Shown in pieces: positions 50,665 to 58,779 of a stretch of 60,603 bases of DNA. This DNA comes from Thermoleophilaceae bacterium (GTDB lineage Bacteria > Actinomycetota > Thermoleophilia > Solirubrobacterales > Thermoleophilaceae), in the NCBI GenBank assembly GCA_025928265.1, contig JAICJV010000010.1:1-60603 (forward strand), written 5' to 3'. Each line of letters starts with the position of its first letter. Positions within the stretch are counted from its first letter, which is position 1. The translations under genes and the position numbers were made by a program. The notes below the pieces were generated by a model. It did not search any database and was not told the origin of the DNA. It saw only the letters and a program-made list of their open reading frames with translations.

Positions 50665-53004
50665 TCACCTGCCCAGCTCGACCGCCATCTCGTAGCTGCC
50701 GCGATTCTGGAGCGGCGTGGGCGGCGCGGTTGCCAGGCCCTGGGTCTCGGCTGTCAGGAACGGCCGCTTCATGCGCCAGGTCGCCGGGTCGGCCGAGCCG
50801 TAGGTCTTGGTGAGCTCCGCGGCCGCGTTCGCCGCGGCGATCCGCAGCTTCGCGACCGACAGCTTGCGCAGCGCGATCGTCTCGCCGAGCGTCGCCTCGA
50901 TGAACCCCTCGCTGCCGGGCGTCTCGATCAGCGAGTCGGTTCCGCGCGGGACGCGCCTGCCGAACATCTCCACCTCGGCGGCGGCCTTGAACGCCTGCCA
51001 GGTCGCGGCGCCCGGGTCCATGGTTCCGGCGGCATCTGTCCGGGTGAAGTTGCCGTCCCAGGCGAGCAGCGTGCGCAGCACGTCCGCGGCGGGCCCCGTT
51101 GCCCCGTTTGCGACCCGTGCGAGCAGGCGTTGCGCGGTCGGTCGTTGCGTGGCCGTCGACGAGGTCTTCCGGAGGATGTCGATCGTGCCGGACTCGAACG
51201 AGGCGAGCGGGCCGCCCGCCGCCTGGGAGACGAAGCCCTGCATCATCGCCGCGCGGTGGTACGGGCCGCGCAGTTGCTCGCGAGCCGGGGCGTCGCCCGA
51301 GCTCCAGCCCTTGGCCGGCACGTTGTTCCAGTTCACGAGCCAGTTGCGCCCGGGCGGATTGATGACGTGCGGGTCGCGCTTGCGCGGAAGCAGTCCGTTC
51401 CACTCCGCGCGGCCGTCGCCGGGCAGCGGCAGGCGCTCGTCCCAGCGCACGTTGCGCAGCGGGTAGAGGCCGGGGTGCCAGAAGCCGATGTTGCCCTGAT
51501 CGTCGGCCGCCAGGATGTTCTCGGTCCAGGTCGTCTTCAGCAGCGCGCGATCGACATCGTGCAGGTTGCTCGCATCGGCGATCTGGGCGAGCGCGGCGAG
51601 CGTGTCCAGCTCGCGTCCCCAGATCGCGTAGCGGCGGGCGAACGCGTAGCGGCCCGCGCGCGCCTGCACCGGGCCGTGGACGGTGCGGCAGAAGCGGCGC
51701 TTCGTGAACTTCAGCTTGCCGCTGTCGCGATAGCCGAAGCGCTCGTTGCGGCACGACATCCGCCGCACCCTGCCGCGGAAGCGGTAGCGCTCACGGCCCA
51801 CGAGCTTCTCGACGAAGAGGTCGTCGTCATCGGAGAGGCCGCTCGTCACGCCCCACGCGACGTGCTGGTTGTAGCCGTTCGAGTTGACCGGAACGCCGGG
51901 CGCGGTGGCCGTGTGCAGGTCGCCTCCCGGCGTGTGCACGTCGAGTTCCACGAACGTGCTGGGCGACTGGTAGCCCAGCTGCGGGCCGTTGAAGAAGAAG
52001 GTGTGTCCGTCGGAGGGGCGCCGAATGGCCCACATGAAGGAGCCCTGCACGCCGCCGAGGCCGACGTGGATCCCGCTGGGCGTCTCGAGTCCCGTCGGCA
52101 CGCGCGCCGCGCTCGCCGACGACGAGGTCTTCGGCAGCGGGATGTGGCGCAGCCAGCGCCGCGACCGCGCGTACGCGGCGCGCTCCTCCTTGCGAGTGCG
52201 GCCCGGCCGTGATGAGAAGGTCCCGGCGTTCGGAGGAACGGTCCGGACCTCGCCCGGCACGCCGCGCACCGGCAGGTACTGGTCGAAGCGCTTCGGGCCG
52301 AGCGACCGCAGCGCGGCGAGGTTCGGCAGCTCGTTCCCGTCCCCGCTCGGGATCGTCCGTGCCAGCAGCACGCCGATCCACAGGCTGTCGAGCAGCGTCC
52401 AGTTGCGGAGCGGCACGTTCAGCACCGAGAACTCGTTCGGCATGTCGGCCGGTGTCCGGCGCACGTGTGCGATCCAGGCGTTGACGCCGTCCACGTACGC
52501 CTGCGTGCGAGCGCGCATTGCGGCCGGCAGACGCCGGAACATGCGCCGCAGCTCGGCGTTCGTGTAGTAGTCGCGCCGCGCGACGAAGTCGCCTGCGAGG
52601 GAGCTCTTGCCGAGCACCTCGGCCAGGGTTCCCGCGGCCTGGCGCCGGAAGAGCTCGAGCTCGCCGAGCCTGTCCTGCGCCACGGCGTAACCGGCGCCCC
52701 ACCATCCGAGATCCTCGCTCGTCGCGGAGATCGCGGGCGTGCCGAACGCGTCGCGGCGAATCGTCACGCCGGCTCGCGGAGTCTCGCTGCCGCCGCCCGG
52801 TCCGCCGCCGAGCGGCTCCGGCTTGAACGTCAGGCCCTCGAACAGCGGCAGCTGGTCGGTCGCATGCGGTGATTGCCCGCCCGGACCGGTGAATCCGCTC
52901 TGGCCGGGTGGGAGGACCGTCTCCGCGGAGACGACGCGCGCGGCCGCAGGTCCGGCGGCGAGGAGCATTAATCCCAGGAGAGCGATCGCCACACCCAGTC
53001 GCAT
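50665..53004 (-). CDS. Secreted penicillin acylase-family Ntn hydrolase
   Basis: 779 residues. The signal peptide (LGVAIALLGLMLLAAGPAAA) is followed by the alpha-subunit-like region (TIRRDAFGTPAISATSEDLGWWGAGYAVAQDRLGELELFRRQAAG). The likely autoprocessing point is GGVQGSFMWAIRR, where Ser would become the N-terminal nucleophile of the beta chain, then NGPQLGYQSPSTF and GYNQHVAWGVTSGL. Members cleave penicillins or acyl-homoserine lactones; the substrate is undetermined. Its ATG overlaps the divergent ATG of the next gene by two bases. Confidence 0.9.
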   Translation of the reverse strand: MRLGVAIALLGLMLLAAGPAAARVVSAETVLPPGQSGFTGPGGQSPHATDQLPLFEGLTFKPEPLGGGPGGGSETPRAGVTIRRDAFGTPAISATSEDLGWWGAGYAVAQDRLGELELFRRQAAGTLAEVLGKSSLAGDFVARRDYYTNAELRRMFRRLPAAMRARTQAYVDGVNAWIAHVRRTPADMPNEFSVLNVPLRNWTLLDSLWIGVLLARTIPSGDGNELPNLAALRSLGPKRFDQYLPVRGVPGEVRTVPPNAGTFSSRPGRTRKEERAAYARSRRWLRHIPLPKTSSSASAARVPTGLETPSGIHVGLGGVQGSFMWAIRRPSDGHTFFFNGPQLGYQSPSTFVELDVHTPGGDLHTATAPGVPVNSNGYNQHVAWGVTSGLSDDDDLFVEKLVGRERYRFRGRVRRMSCRNERFGYRDSGKLKFTKRRFCRTVHGPVQARAGRYAFARRYAIWGRELDTLAALAQIADASNLHDVDRALLKTTWTENILAADDQGNIGFWHPGLYPLRNVRWDERLPLPGDGRAEWNGLLPRKRDPHVINPPGRNWLVNWNNVPAKGWSSGDAPAREQLRGPYHRAAMMQGFVSQAAGGPLASFESGTIDILRKTSSTATQRPTAQRLLARVANGATGPAADVLRTLLAWDGNFTRTDAAGTMDPGAATWQAFKAAAEVEMFGRRVPRGTDSLIETPGSEGFIEATLGETIALRKLSVAKLRIAAANAAAELTKTYGSADPATWRMKRPFLTAETQGLATAPPTPLQNRGSYEMAVELGR

Positions 53005-53890
53005 GGCCGCAACTCAACACCAGCGCCCGCTCGCGTGCAAGCGCGCCCTTGTCGGCATCGCGCTTGTCCTGGGGGTGACGGGCTGTGGCGGCGCGTCGCC
53101 GGGGGGCCCGACGTTCACGCTGATGCAGACGAACCTCTGCCTCTCCCCCGGTCTGGCCGGCTGCTACGGGAGGACGGCATATCCCGCTGTGCTGAACGAG
53201 GCGGCGGCGCGCATCCGGGACTCGCGGCCCGACGCGGTCACGGTGAACGAAGCCTGCCGGCGTGACGTCGCGCAGATCGCGCGGCGGACGGGGTACCACC
53301 TGAGCTTCTCGCGTGTGATCTACGGCGGCAGGCCATTCACGTGCATCCGCCCTCGCGGCCGTGGCGTGTTCGGGGACGCGGTGCTGACGAGGGCGCCGAT
53401 CGAGACGAGCGAGAACCACGCGTTCAGGGCGCAGTCGGGCATCGAGCGGCGCCGCTGGCTGTGCGTGACCACTCGAGCTCGCATCGACGTGTGCACAGCG
53501 CACCTCGACACGCGCACACCCGCGGAGCTCGCCGGGAACATCGCGCAGTGCCCGGAGCTGTCGGCGATCCTCGCGCGCCGCGCGGCCGGCCGCACCCTCA
53601 TCTTCGGCGGCGACGTGAACCGTCGCAGCTCGTGCGCCCCGCGCGGCCTGTGGGTCCGCGGCGACGGCGCCGCCGATCAGGACCCGGGCGACCAGCAGGT
53701 GTACGGCACCCGCGCGTTCCGCTCACCCAGGGCGATGGTGCTACCGGCCACGCACACCGACCACGGCTTCCTGCTGGTGCGTGCGCGGCTTGGTCAGGCG
53801 CCGCGCGGGACCACGACGACCGGGCAGGCTGCGTCTCTGACGACCGCCGCCGACACGCTGCCGAGCAGCACCGCGCGGCTCGGCCCGTAA
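53003..53890 (+). CDS. Endonuclease/exonuclease/phosphatase-family lipoprotein
   Basis: 295 residues. A lipobox-type signal (RALVGIALVLGVTGCGG) suggests outer-face anchoring. The EEP fold shows LMQTNLCLSPG, DAVTVNEACRRDV, GDAVLTRAPI, CVTTRARIDVCTAHLDTRT, IFGGDVNRRSS and HTDHGFLLV, covering the Asn, Glu, Asp-x-Asn and catalytic His positions. Extra cysteines suggest disulfides. The last 32 residues past the catalytic His are low-complexity, and their DNA overlaps the USP gene. The substrate (nucleic acid or phospho-compound) is unknown. Confidence 0.83.
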   Translation: MAATQHQRPLACKRALVGIALVLGVTGCGGASPGGPTFTLMQTNLCLSPGLAGCYGRTAYPAVLNEAAARIRDSRPDAVTVNEACRRDVAQIARRTGYHLSFSRVIYGGRPFTCIRPRGRGVFGDAVLTRAPIETSENHAFRAQSGIERRRWLCVTTRARIDVCTAHLDTRTPAELAGNIAQCPELSAILARRAAGRTLIFGGDVNRRSSCAPRGLWVRGDGAADQDPGDQQVYGTRAFRSPRAMVLPATHTDHGFLLVRARLGQAPRGTTTTGQAASLTTAADTLPSSTARLGP

Positions 53891-54663
53891 CCCCGCGAGC
53901 CGATCACGAGCAGGTCGACCTCGCCGGACTGTGCTGTCAGTTCGTCGGCGGCACCTCCCGTCAGAAGTGAAGCGTCGACGCCCATGTCGGTGCCGCGCAG
54001 GTCGAGCGCGGCGGCCTGCACCGTGCGGCTGAGGTCGTCGCGATTCGCCTCATCCTGAGCGACCCTCGAGATGCCCTGGAAGAGCGGCGAGTTGGATACG
54101 CGCGGTTCGTGTACGGCGAGCAGGCGGATGCGACTGCCGGTCCTGTCCGCGAGCTGGCTGGCCCACCTGAGCGCGAGGCGCGATTCCGGCGAACCGTCGA
54201 ACGCGCATCCGATCGTCGCGATCTGCCGCGGCTCGCCGGCGTACCCGCTGGGCGCGACCGCCACGGGACAGGGAGCACCGGACATCAGTCGCTCGGCAGT
54301 GCTGCCCAGGAGCACTCGCCCCAGACGGGAGCGCTGCGATGCACCGACCGTGATGAGCGCCGCGTCGCGCCACTCCGCCTCGCGTTCGAGCCCGCGCGCC
54401 GCCGAGCGGTCGGCGACCAACTCCAATCGCTCCGGGTCGATCTCGGTGCCCAGCTTCCGCATGTGCGCCACGGCGGAATCCGCGAGATCGCGCAGTATCA
54501 CCTCGTCCCCCGCGGTGCGGTCGGAGTCTCCGAATGGATGGACGACGACGGCCAGCACCTCTGCGTCGAGTGCCGGCGCCAGCGTGTTCGCCAGGGCGAC
54601 CGCGTCGGCCGAGTGCTCCGTTCCGTCGACCCCCGCGATGATCGCCGCCCGAGCCTCGCTCAC
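53794..54663 (-). CDS. Tandem-domain universal stress protein
   Basis: 289 residues with two Usp domains. Domain 1 runs from IIAGVDGTEHSADAV to GASQRSRLGRVLLGSTAERLMSGAPCPVAVAP; domain 2 from IGCAFDGSPESRLALRWASQLADRTG to IGSRGYGPSRAVLLGSVSAAVVRDAACPVVVVPRGA. Both keep G-x2-G-x9-G-S ATP-binding patterns. It is divergent from glutaminase (about 60 bases) and converges with the EEP gene with a 97-base overlap. Role: stress-linked, partner unknown. Confidence 0.93.
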   Translation of the reverse strand: MSEARAAIIAGVDGTEHSADAVALANTLAPALDAEVLAVVVHPFGDSDRTAGDEVILRDLADSAVAHMRKLGTEIDPERLELVADRSAARGLEREAEWRDAALITVGASQRSRLGRVLLGSTAERLMSGAPCPVAVAPSGYAGEPRQIATIGCAFDGSPESRLALRWASQLADRTGSRIRLLAVHEPRVSNSPLFQGISRVAQDEANRDDLSRTVQAAALDLRGTDMGVDASLLTGGAADELTAQSGEVDLLVIGSRGYGPSRAVLLGSVSAAVVRDAACPVVVVPRGA

Positions 54664-54724
54664 GCGGCGATCGTACGCACTCTCGGCACGTGGGGGAACC
54701 GGGCGTCGTATACGGTGGCTTCGC

Positions 54725-55741
54725 GTGCCGAGCGATGCCGTAAGCGCCCAGGTCAGCCGGCGGCTCGACGAGCTGTACCGGCGTCACCTGCCGCTCGAGG
54801 AGGGGCGCGTCGCCCAGTACTACGAGTCGGGCCGCGGCTACTACCCGCCCGCGGAGGCGGGGCCCGAGCGCGACCGGTTCGCGATCTGCCTCGCGACCGT
54901 CGACGGCGAGCTCTACACGGCGGGCGACAGCACGCTGCCATTCCCGCTTCAGTCGATCTCGAAGGTGTTCGCCTACGCGCTGGCGGTGGCGGACCATCGG
55001 CGCGAGGACGTGCTCGCCCGGGTGGGAGTCGAACCGAGCGGCGACGCCTTCCAGTCGCTGACCTTCGACGAGCGCCACCACCGGCCGCACAACCCGATGG
55101 TCAACGCCGGCGCGCTCGTCACCACCGACCTCGTCCGCGGGGCAAGCGCGGCGCGCAAGGCCGAGCGAATCGTCGGCCTCATGCGGACCTGTGCCGGCGA
55201 CCAGACGCTCGACATCGACCGGCGGACGCTCGCGCGCGAGCTGCGCGGCGCGGATCGCAACCGCGCCGCCGCGTATCTGCTGCGGGCCGAGTCGATGCTG
55301 ACGGGCGACGTCGAGGAGACGCTCGCCGCCTACCTGCGCCAGTGCTCGGTCCACGTCACCTGCTCGCAGCTGGCCGTGATGGGCGCGACGCTCGCCAACG
55401 GATGCGTCAATCCCTTCACCGGTGAGCGGGCGCTGCCGCGCAACCGCGTCCGCGACGTGCTCAGCGTGATGTACACCTGCGGCATGTACGATGCCGCCGG
55501 CCAGTGGGCCTACGACGTCGGCGTCCCCGCCAAGAGCGGAGTCAGCGGCGGGATCCTCGCCGTCGTGCCCGGGAAGGGGGGGATCGCCGTCTTCTCCCCG
55601 GGCCTCGACGAATACGGCAACAGCGTCCGCGGCGTGGCCGTCTGCCGCGAGATGTCGGAGCGGCTCGGGCTGCACGTCTTCGCCACCGAGGCCGAGGATG
55701 CCGTGCTCGGCGAAGGGACACCGTCGGATCTGCATACCTGA
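54725..55741 (+). CDS. glsA: Glutaminase
   Basis: 338 residues from GTG 54725. The serine-dependent glutaminase signature is intact: PFPLQSISKVFAYALAV (Ser-x-x-Lys), NPMVNAGALVTTDLV, and CSVHVTCSQLAVMGATLANGCVNPFTGERALP. VPAKSGVSGGILAVVPGKGGIAVFSPGLDEYGNSVRGVA completes the C-terminus. It hydrolyses glutamine to glutamate and ammonia in the cytosol. The upstream frame is not coding-like. It is divergent from the tandem USP. Confidence 0.94.
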   Translation: MPSDAVSAQVSRRLDELYRRHLPLEEGRVAQYYESGRGYYPPAEAGPERDRFAICLATVDGELYTAGDSTLPFPLQSISKVFAYALAVADHRREDVLARVGVEPSGDAFQSLTFDERHHRPHNPMVNAGALVTTDLVRGASAARKAERIVGLMRTCAGDQTLDIDRRTLARELRGADRNRAAAYLLRAESMLTGDVEETLAAYLRQCSVHVTCSQLAVMGATLANGCVNPFTGERALPRNRVRDVLSVMYTCGMYDAAGQWAYDVGVPAKSGVSGGILAVVPGKGGIAVFSPGLDEYGNSVRGVAVCREMSERLGLHVFATEAEDAVLGEGTPSDLHT

Positions 55742-55781
55742 GCCCATTGGCGGCCTGCTGGGCGTCTGTGAGCATCCGGGC

Positions 55782-56168
55782 ATGTCAACCATCGCCTCAT
55801 CTGGAGGGCCCTCCAAGACCGGTGGGGTGGCCATCGCGCGCGACCTCATCGTCCGATACGGCGGCGAGGTCGTCGCTGTGGCCACCGATCACCGCGTCCT
55901 CCTGGCGCCGACGATCTCGGTGCTCGAGCGCGACCATCCGCGCCGGCGCTTCGTGGCCGCGCTCGTCGTCGCCGGCCGCGAGCTGAACAGCGACCCCGGC
56001 GAGCCCTACGACGACGACCAGGCGCACTTCTTCGCGCGCATCCTGCTGATGCCGAACGACGAGTTCGAGATCCTCGCCGACCAGCTCCACGACGCCGAGT
56101 TGGCGGAGCACTTCAACGTGCCGCTGGAACAGGTTCCCGCCAAGCGCGCGGATATCGACCTCGGCTGA
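55782..56168 (+). CDS. ImmA/IrrE-like C-terminal fragment or relative, without HExxH
   Basis: 128 residues from ATG 55782. FFARILLMPNDEFEILADQLHDAELAEHFNVPLEQVPAKR resembles the C-terminal part of ImmA/IrrE proteins (the LLMP segment and the following helix). However, the zinc motif HExxH that should come before it is absent; only ATDHRVLLAPTISVLERDHP is present. It could be a degenerate relative or a distinct family. No signal or membrane helix. Function unknown. Confidence 0.6.
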   Translation: MSTIASSGGPSKTGGVAIARDLIVRYGGEVVAVATDHRVLLAPTISVLERDHPRRRFVAALVVAGRELNSDPGEPYDDDQAHFFARILLMPNDEFEILADQLHDAELAEHFNVPLEQVPAKRADIDLG

Positions 56169-56185
56169 GCGCCTACGATGCGGGC

Positions 56186-56638
56186 ATGAGCTGGCAGGTC
56201 TATCTCTCGGGTGAGATTCACACGGACTGGCGTGAGCGCATCGAGCGCGGAGCGGCGGCCGCGGGACTCGACGTGCGGTTCACCGCGCCGGTGACGGACC
56301 ACGCCGCCTCGGACGCGGCCGGCTCGGCCGTCCTCGGCGCGCAGGAAAGCGCGTTCTGGAACGACCACATCGGGGCCGGGGTCAACGCGATCCGCACGCG
56401 GACGCTGATCGACCGGGCCGACGTCGTGGTGGTGCGCTTCGGCGAGCAGTACAGGCAGTGGAACGCCGCGTTCGACGCCGGTTACGCCGCAGCGCTCGGC
56501 AAGCCGCTGATCACGCTGCACCCTCCCGAACACGATCACGCGCTCAAGGAGGTCGACCGTGCGGCGCTGGCCGTTGCGCGCGAGCCCGAGCAGGTAGTGG
56601 AGATCCTGCGCTACGCGCTTGCCGGTGTGGCGGGGTGA
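56186..56638 (+). CDS. ytoQ: YtoQ family protein
   Basis: 150 residues: WQVYLSGEIHTDWRERIERGA, APVTDHAASDAAGS, ALIDRADVVVVRFGEQYRQWNAAFDAGYAAALGKPLITLHP. The YtoQ family resembles nucleoside 2-deoxyribosyltransferase-like folds; function uncharacterised, cytosolic. It lies 17 bases after the IrrE-like gene, and tRNA-Val lies just past its end on the other strand. Confidence 0.87.
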   Translation: MSWQVYLSGEIHTDWRERIERGAAAAGLDVRFTAPVTDHAASDAAGSAVLGAQESAFWNDHIGAGVNAIRTRTLIDRADVVVVRFGEQYRQWNAAFDAGYAAALGKPLITLHPPEHDHALKEVDRAALAVAREPEQVVEILRYALAGVAG

Positions 56639-56653
56639 GCGAACTTCTCTAGA

Positions 56654-56725
56654 TGGGCGCGGCTGGTTTCGAACCAGCGACCTCTCGCGTGTGAAGCGAG
56701 CGCTCTCCCACTGAGCTACGCGCCC
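56654..56725 (-). tRNA. tRNA-Val (anticodon CAC)
   Basis: Reading from 56725 to 56654, GGGCGCG/CGCGCCC is the acceptor stem with discriminator A. D-arm TAGCTCAGTGGGAGAGC, anticodon stem CTCGC/GCGAG around loop TTCACAC (anticodon CAC), T-loop GGTTCGAAACC. 72 nt, decodes GUG. No encoded CCA. Confidence 0.95.
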
Positions 56726-56750
56726 TCGGCCGGGCCAGTCTAGCCGCCGG

Positions 56751-57134
56751 TCAGCGGCCGAGGCGCCCGAAGCCGAGCGCCATCGCCAGGTTGGCGGCGC
56801 CGGCGAACCAGAGACCCGCGCGCGCACCCGGGCGCGTGAACGCGGACGAGCGCGCCCACAGCGCATCGGTCGCGATCTCGGTTCCGCGCAGCCACGCGAG
56901 CGCCCACCAGTCACGCTTCTCGCCGCGCGCGGCCGCGGTCGCGTGTGCGGCGGCGAAGGTGAACCAGATGGGCGCGCAACGGCGGAACAGCTCGCGCGCA
57001 TCGTCGGAGGGCGACTCGTGCCCGAGCAGCGCGAGCGTGCGGTCCGGCGCGAGCAGCGCGCTCGACGCAAGCGCAAGGTCGAACGCGATCATGCCGCGGT
57101 TGAGGTCGCGCAGCCTTTGCTCGAGGTCGGCCAT
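56751..57134 (-). CDS. Small hydrophobic membrane-associated protein
   Basis: 127 residues, Ala-rich, with weak helices (IAFDLALASSALLAP, APIWFTFAAAHATAAA, AGLWFAGAANLAMALGFG) and the motif LLGHESPSDDARELFRRCAPIWF. It resembles small uncharacterised actinobacterial membrane proteins; family not assigned. Its ATG lies 12 bases downstream of the amidase stop on the same strand, so they may share a transcript. Confidence 0.7.
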   Translation of the reverse strand: MADLEQRLRDLNRGMIAFDLALASSALLAPDRTLALLGHESPSDDARELFRRCAPIWFTFAAAHATAAARGEKRDWWALAWLRGTEIATDALWARSSAFTRPGARAGLWFAGAANLAMALGFGRLGR

Positions 57135-57146
57135 CGGCGCGGCAGC

Positions 57147-57821
57147 CTAACCGCGCGGCCGCACGAACGCGCGGATCCCCCGCTCGAGTCCGCGCGCGGC
57201 ACGCTGCTGGTAGCTCGCCGAGTTCAGCAGCCGGTCCTCGCGCGGATTGGTGAGGAAGCCGACCTCGGCGAGCACGACGGGCACGTTCGACCAGTTGAAC
57301 CCGGTGATGTCCGAGCGGGCGACGGTGCCGAGGTCGCGGCTGTGCAGCGAGCGCACCAGCCGGCGCTGGATCCTCCCGGCGGCGATCCGGGACGCCGGGA
57401 GGACGTCGTCGGTCCAGCCGCGATGGAAGGCGGGGTAGAGCACCGACGTCCCGTGGCGGGACCGGTCGGTGCTGCCGTCGGCGTGAAGCCGAACGAAGAG
57501 TCCCGCGTGCGCGCGGTTGGCGATCCTCGCGCGCGCGACGTTGCCCATGCTCACGCCGGTCTCGCGCGTGCGCGTCATCGTCACGCAGTAGCCGTCGCGC
57601 ACGAGCAGTCTGCGCACGCGGAGCGACACCTTCAGGTTCACGACACTCTCCGGCGTCCCGGTCACGACCCCGCGCGTGCCGCCGCCGTCCTTGATCTTGC
57701 GCGTGCGCGAGCCCGGCCCGATCGGCTCGGTCGCCAGGTTCGCGCGCGCATCGTGACCTGGGTCGATAACGATCCGGTTGCAGCTCGCAATCGCCACGGC
57801 GGCCGCGGCGGCGGCGATCAA
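57147..57821 (-). CDS. N-acetylmuramoyl-L-alanine amidase (Amidase_3)
   Basis: 224 residues from TTG 57821, which overlaps the catalase stop (TTGA). A short N-terminal hydrophobic stretch ending IASC could act as a lipoprotein-like anchor. Zinc ligands fit DPGHDA (His), TPESVVNLKVSLRV (Glu) and FVRLHADGS (His), and the catalytic Glu is in VVLAEVGFLTNPRED. It cleaves the amide between muramic acid and the peptide stem in the cell wall. It is translationally coupled to the catalase gene. Confidence 0.88.
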   Translation of the reverse strand: MIAAAAAAVAIASCNRIVIDPGHDARANLATEPIGPGSRTRKIKDGGGTRGVVTGTPESVVNLKVSLRVRRLLVRDGYCVTMTRTRETGVSMGNVARARIANRAHAGLFVRLHADGSTDRSRHGTSVLYPAFHRGWTDDVLPASRIAAGRIQRRLVRSLHSRDLGTVARSDITGFNWSNVPVVLAEVGFLTNPREDRLLNSASYQQRAARGLERGIRAFVRPRG

Positions 57822-58753
57822 GAGGCGTCCGGCGCCTCGGCGCCGCGCTCGACGCCGGAGCGCCGCTCGATCGACACCGAGTAGGCGTGCGTTCGGAAGC
57901 GAAGGACGGGATCGTCCGACAGCTCGATGCCGTCGACCACTCGCGTGGGGTCGAACACGAGCACGTCGCCGTCGCGCTCGCGGCTGTCGTCGAGCCCGGT
58001 GACCTCGAGCGTGCCGGCGTCCACCACCTCGCGATCGTCCGGCCAGGCCGCGGCCGGGTCGTCGGTGGGGTCGCCGTCGCGGGCGATCTGCACCTCGAGC
58101 GTGAAGCGGATGGGCTCGCGCTGGAGCCGCTCGACCAGCTCGTCGCGGAGGTAGTCCTTCCCGCGCGCGCGTGCGGAGCGCAGCCCCAGCGTCTGCTGCC
58201 CGGCCTCGGGCCGCCAGCGATAGCGCACCCAGCGCCGCTGCCCGTCGGGCGCGATCCAGCCGAACGCGTGCACGGCGTAGTAGCGGAGCGTCGCGTAGCT
58301 CGCAGGCGGCCGCACGGCCTTGAGGTTGCCGGGCAGCTTCGCGGCCGCGCCCGGATGCCGTGCGAGGAACAGCGGCATGCGCCACAGGGCGGCCGGCCCG
58401 GGCGCCGTCGCCTCGAGCATCTCGAGGAACGAGTCGACGGTCCGGTTGGGGAACCGCGGCGCGTTCTGGGCGCTGATGTCGAGGTGGCCGTCGGGCGCGT
58501 ACAGCTTCACGGCGAGCCCGCGCACGTCGGGCGCCCAGTCGGGATCCTCGGGGTTGCCGCCGCCGTTCGAGAAGCGCACGACGGCGTCGACCGGCTCGTG
58601 CTGCATGACCCGCGCGCGCGTCAGACCTGCCGCCGCTGCAGTCGGCGTGAACGTACCGCGGCACACCGTGCCCTTGGCGTGCAGCGCCCGCGTCGACGGG
58701 TGGCGCCCGAACCGCTCGTTGATGACATCGACGGCGTGCTCCGGCGTGGCCAC
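57818..58753 (-). CDS. Small catalase-family haem peroxidase
   Basis: 311 residues, the SrpA-like small catalase type. The distal His is in RALHAKGTVCRG, followed by AVVRFSNGGGNPEDPDWAPDVRGLAVKLYAP (Asn and core). The proximal haem Tyr is in RFRTHAYSVSIERRS near the C-terminus. It is much shorter than monofunctional catalases (about 480 residues), as usual for this group, which act mainly as peroxidases. No signal. It overlaps the following amidase. Confidence 0.9.
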   Translation of the reverse strand: MATPEHAVDVINERFGRHPSTRALHAKGTVCRGTFTPTAAAAGLTRARVMQHEPVDAVVRFSNGGGNPEDPDWAPDVRGLAVKLYAPDGHLDISAQNAPRFPNRTVDSFLEMLEATAPGPAALWRMPLFLARHPGAAAKLPGNLKAVRPPASYATLRYYAVHAFGWIAPDGQRRWVRYRWRPEAGQQTLGLRSARARGKDYLRDELVERLQREPIRFTLEVQIARDGDPTDDPAAAWPDDREVVDAGTLEVTGLDDSRERDGDVLVFDPTRVVDGIELSDDPVLRFRTHAYSVSIERRSGVERGAEAPDAS

Positions 58754-58779
58754 CGGACCACCCTAACCGGTCGCAGGCC

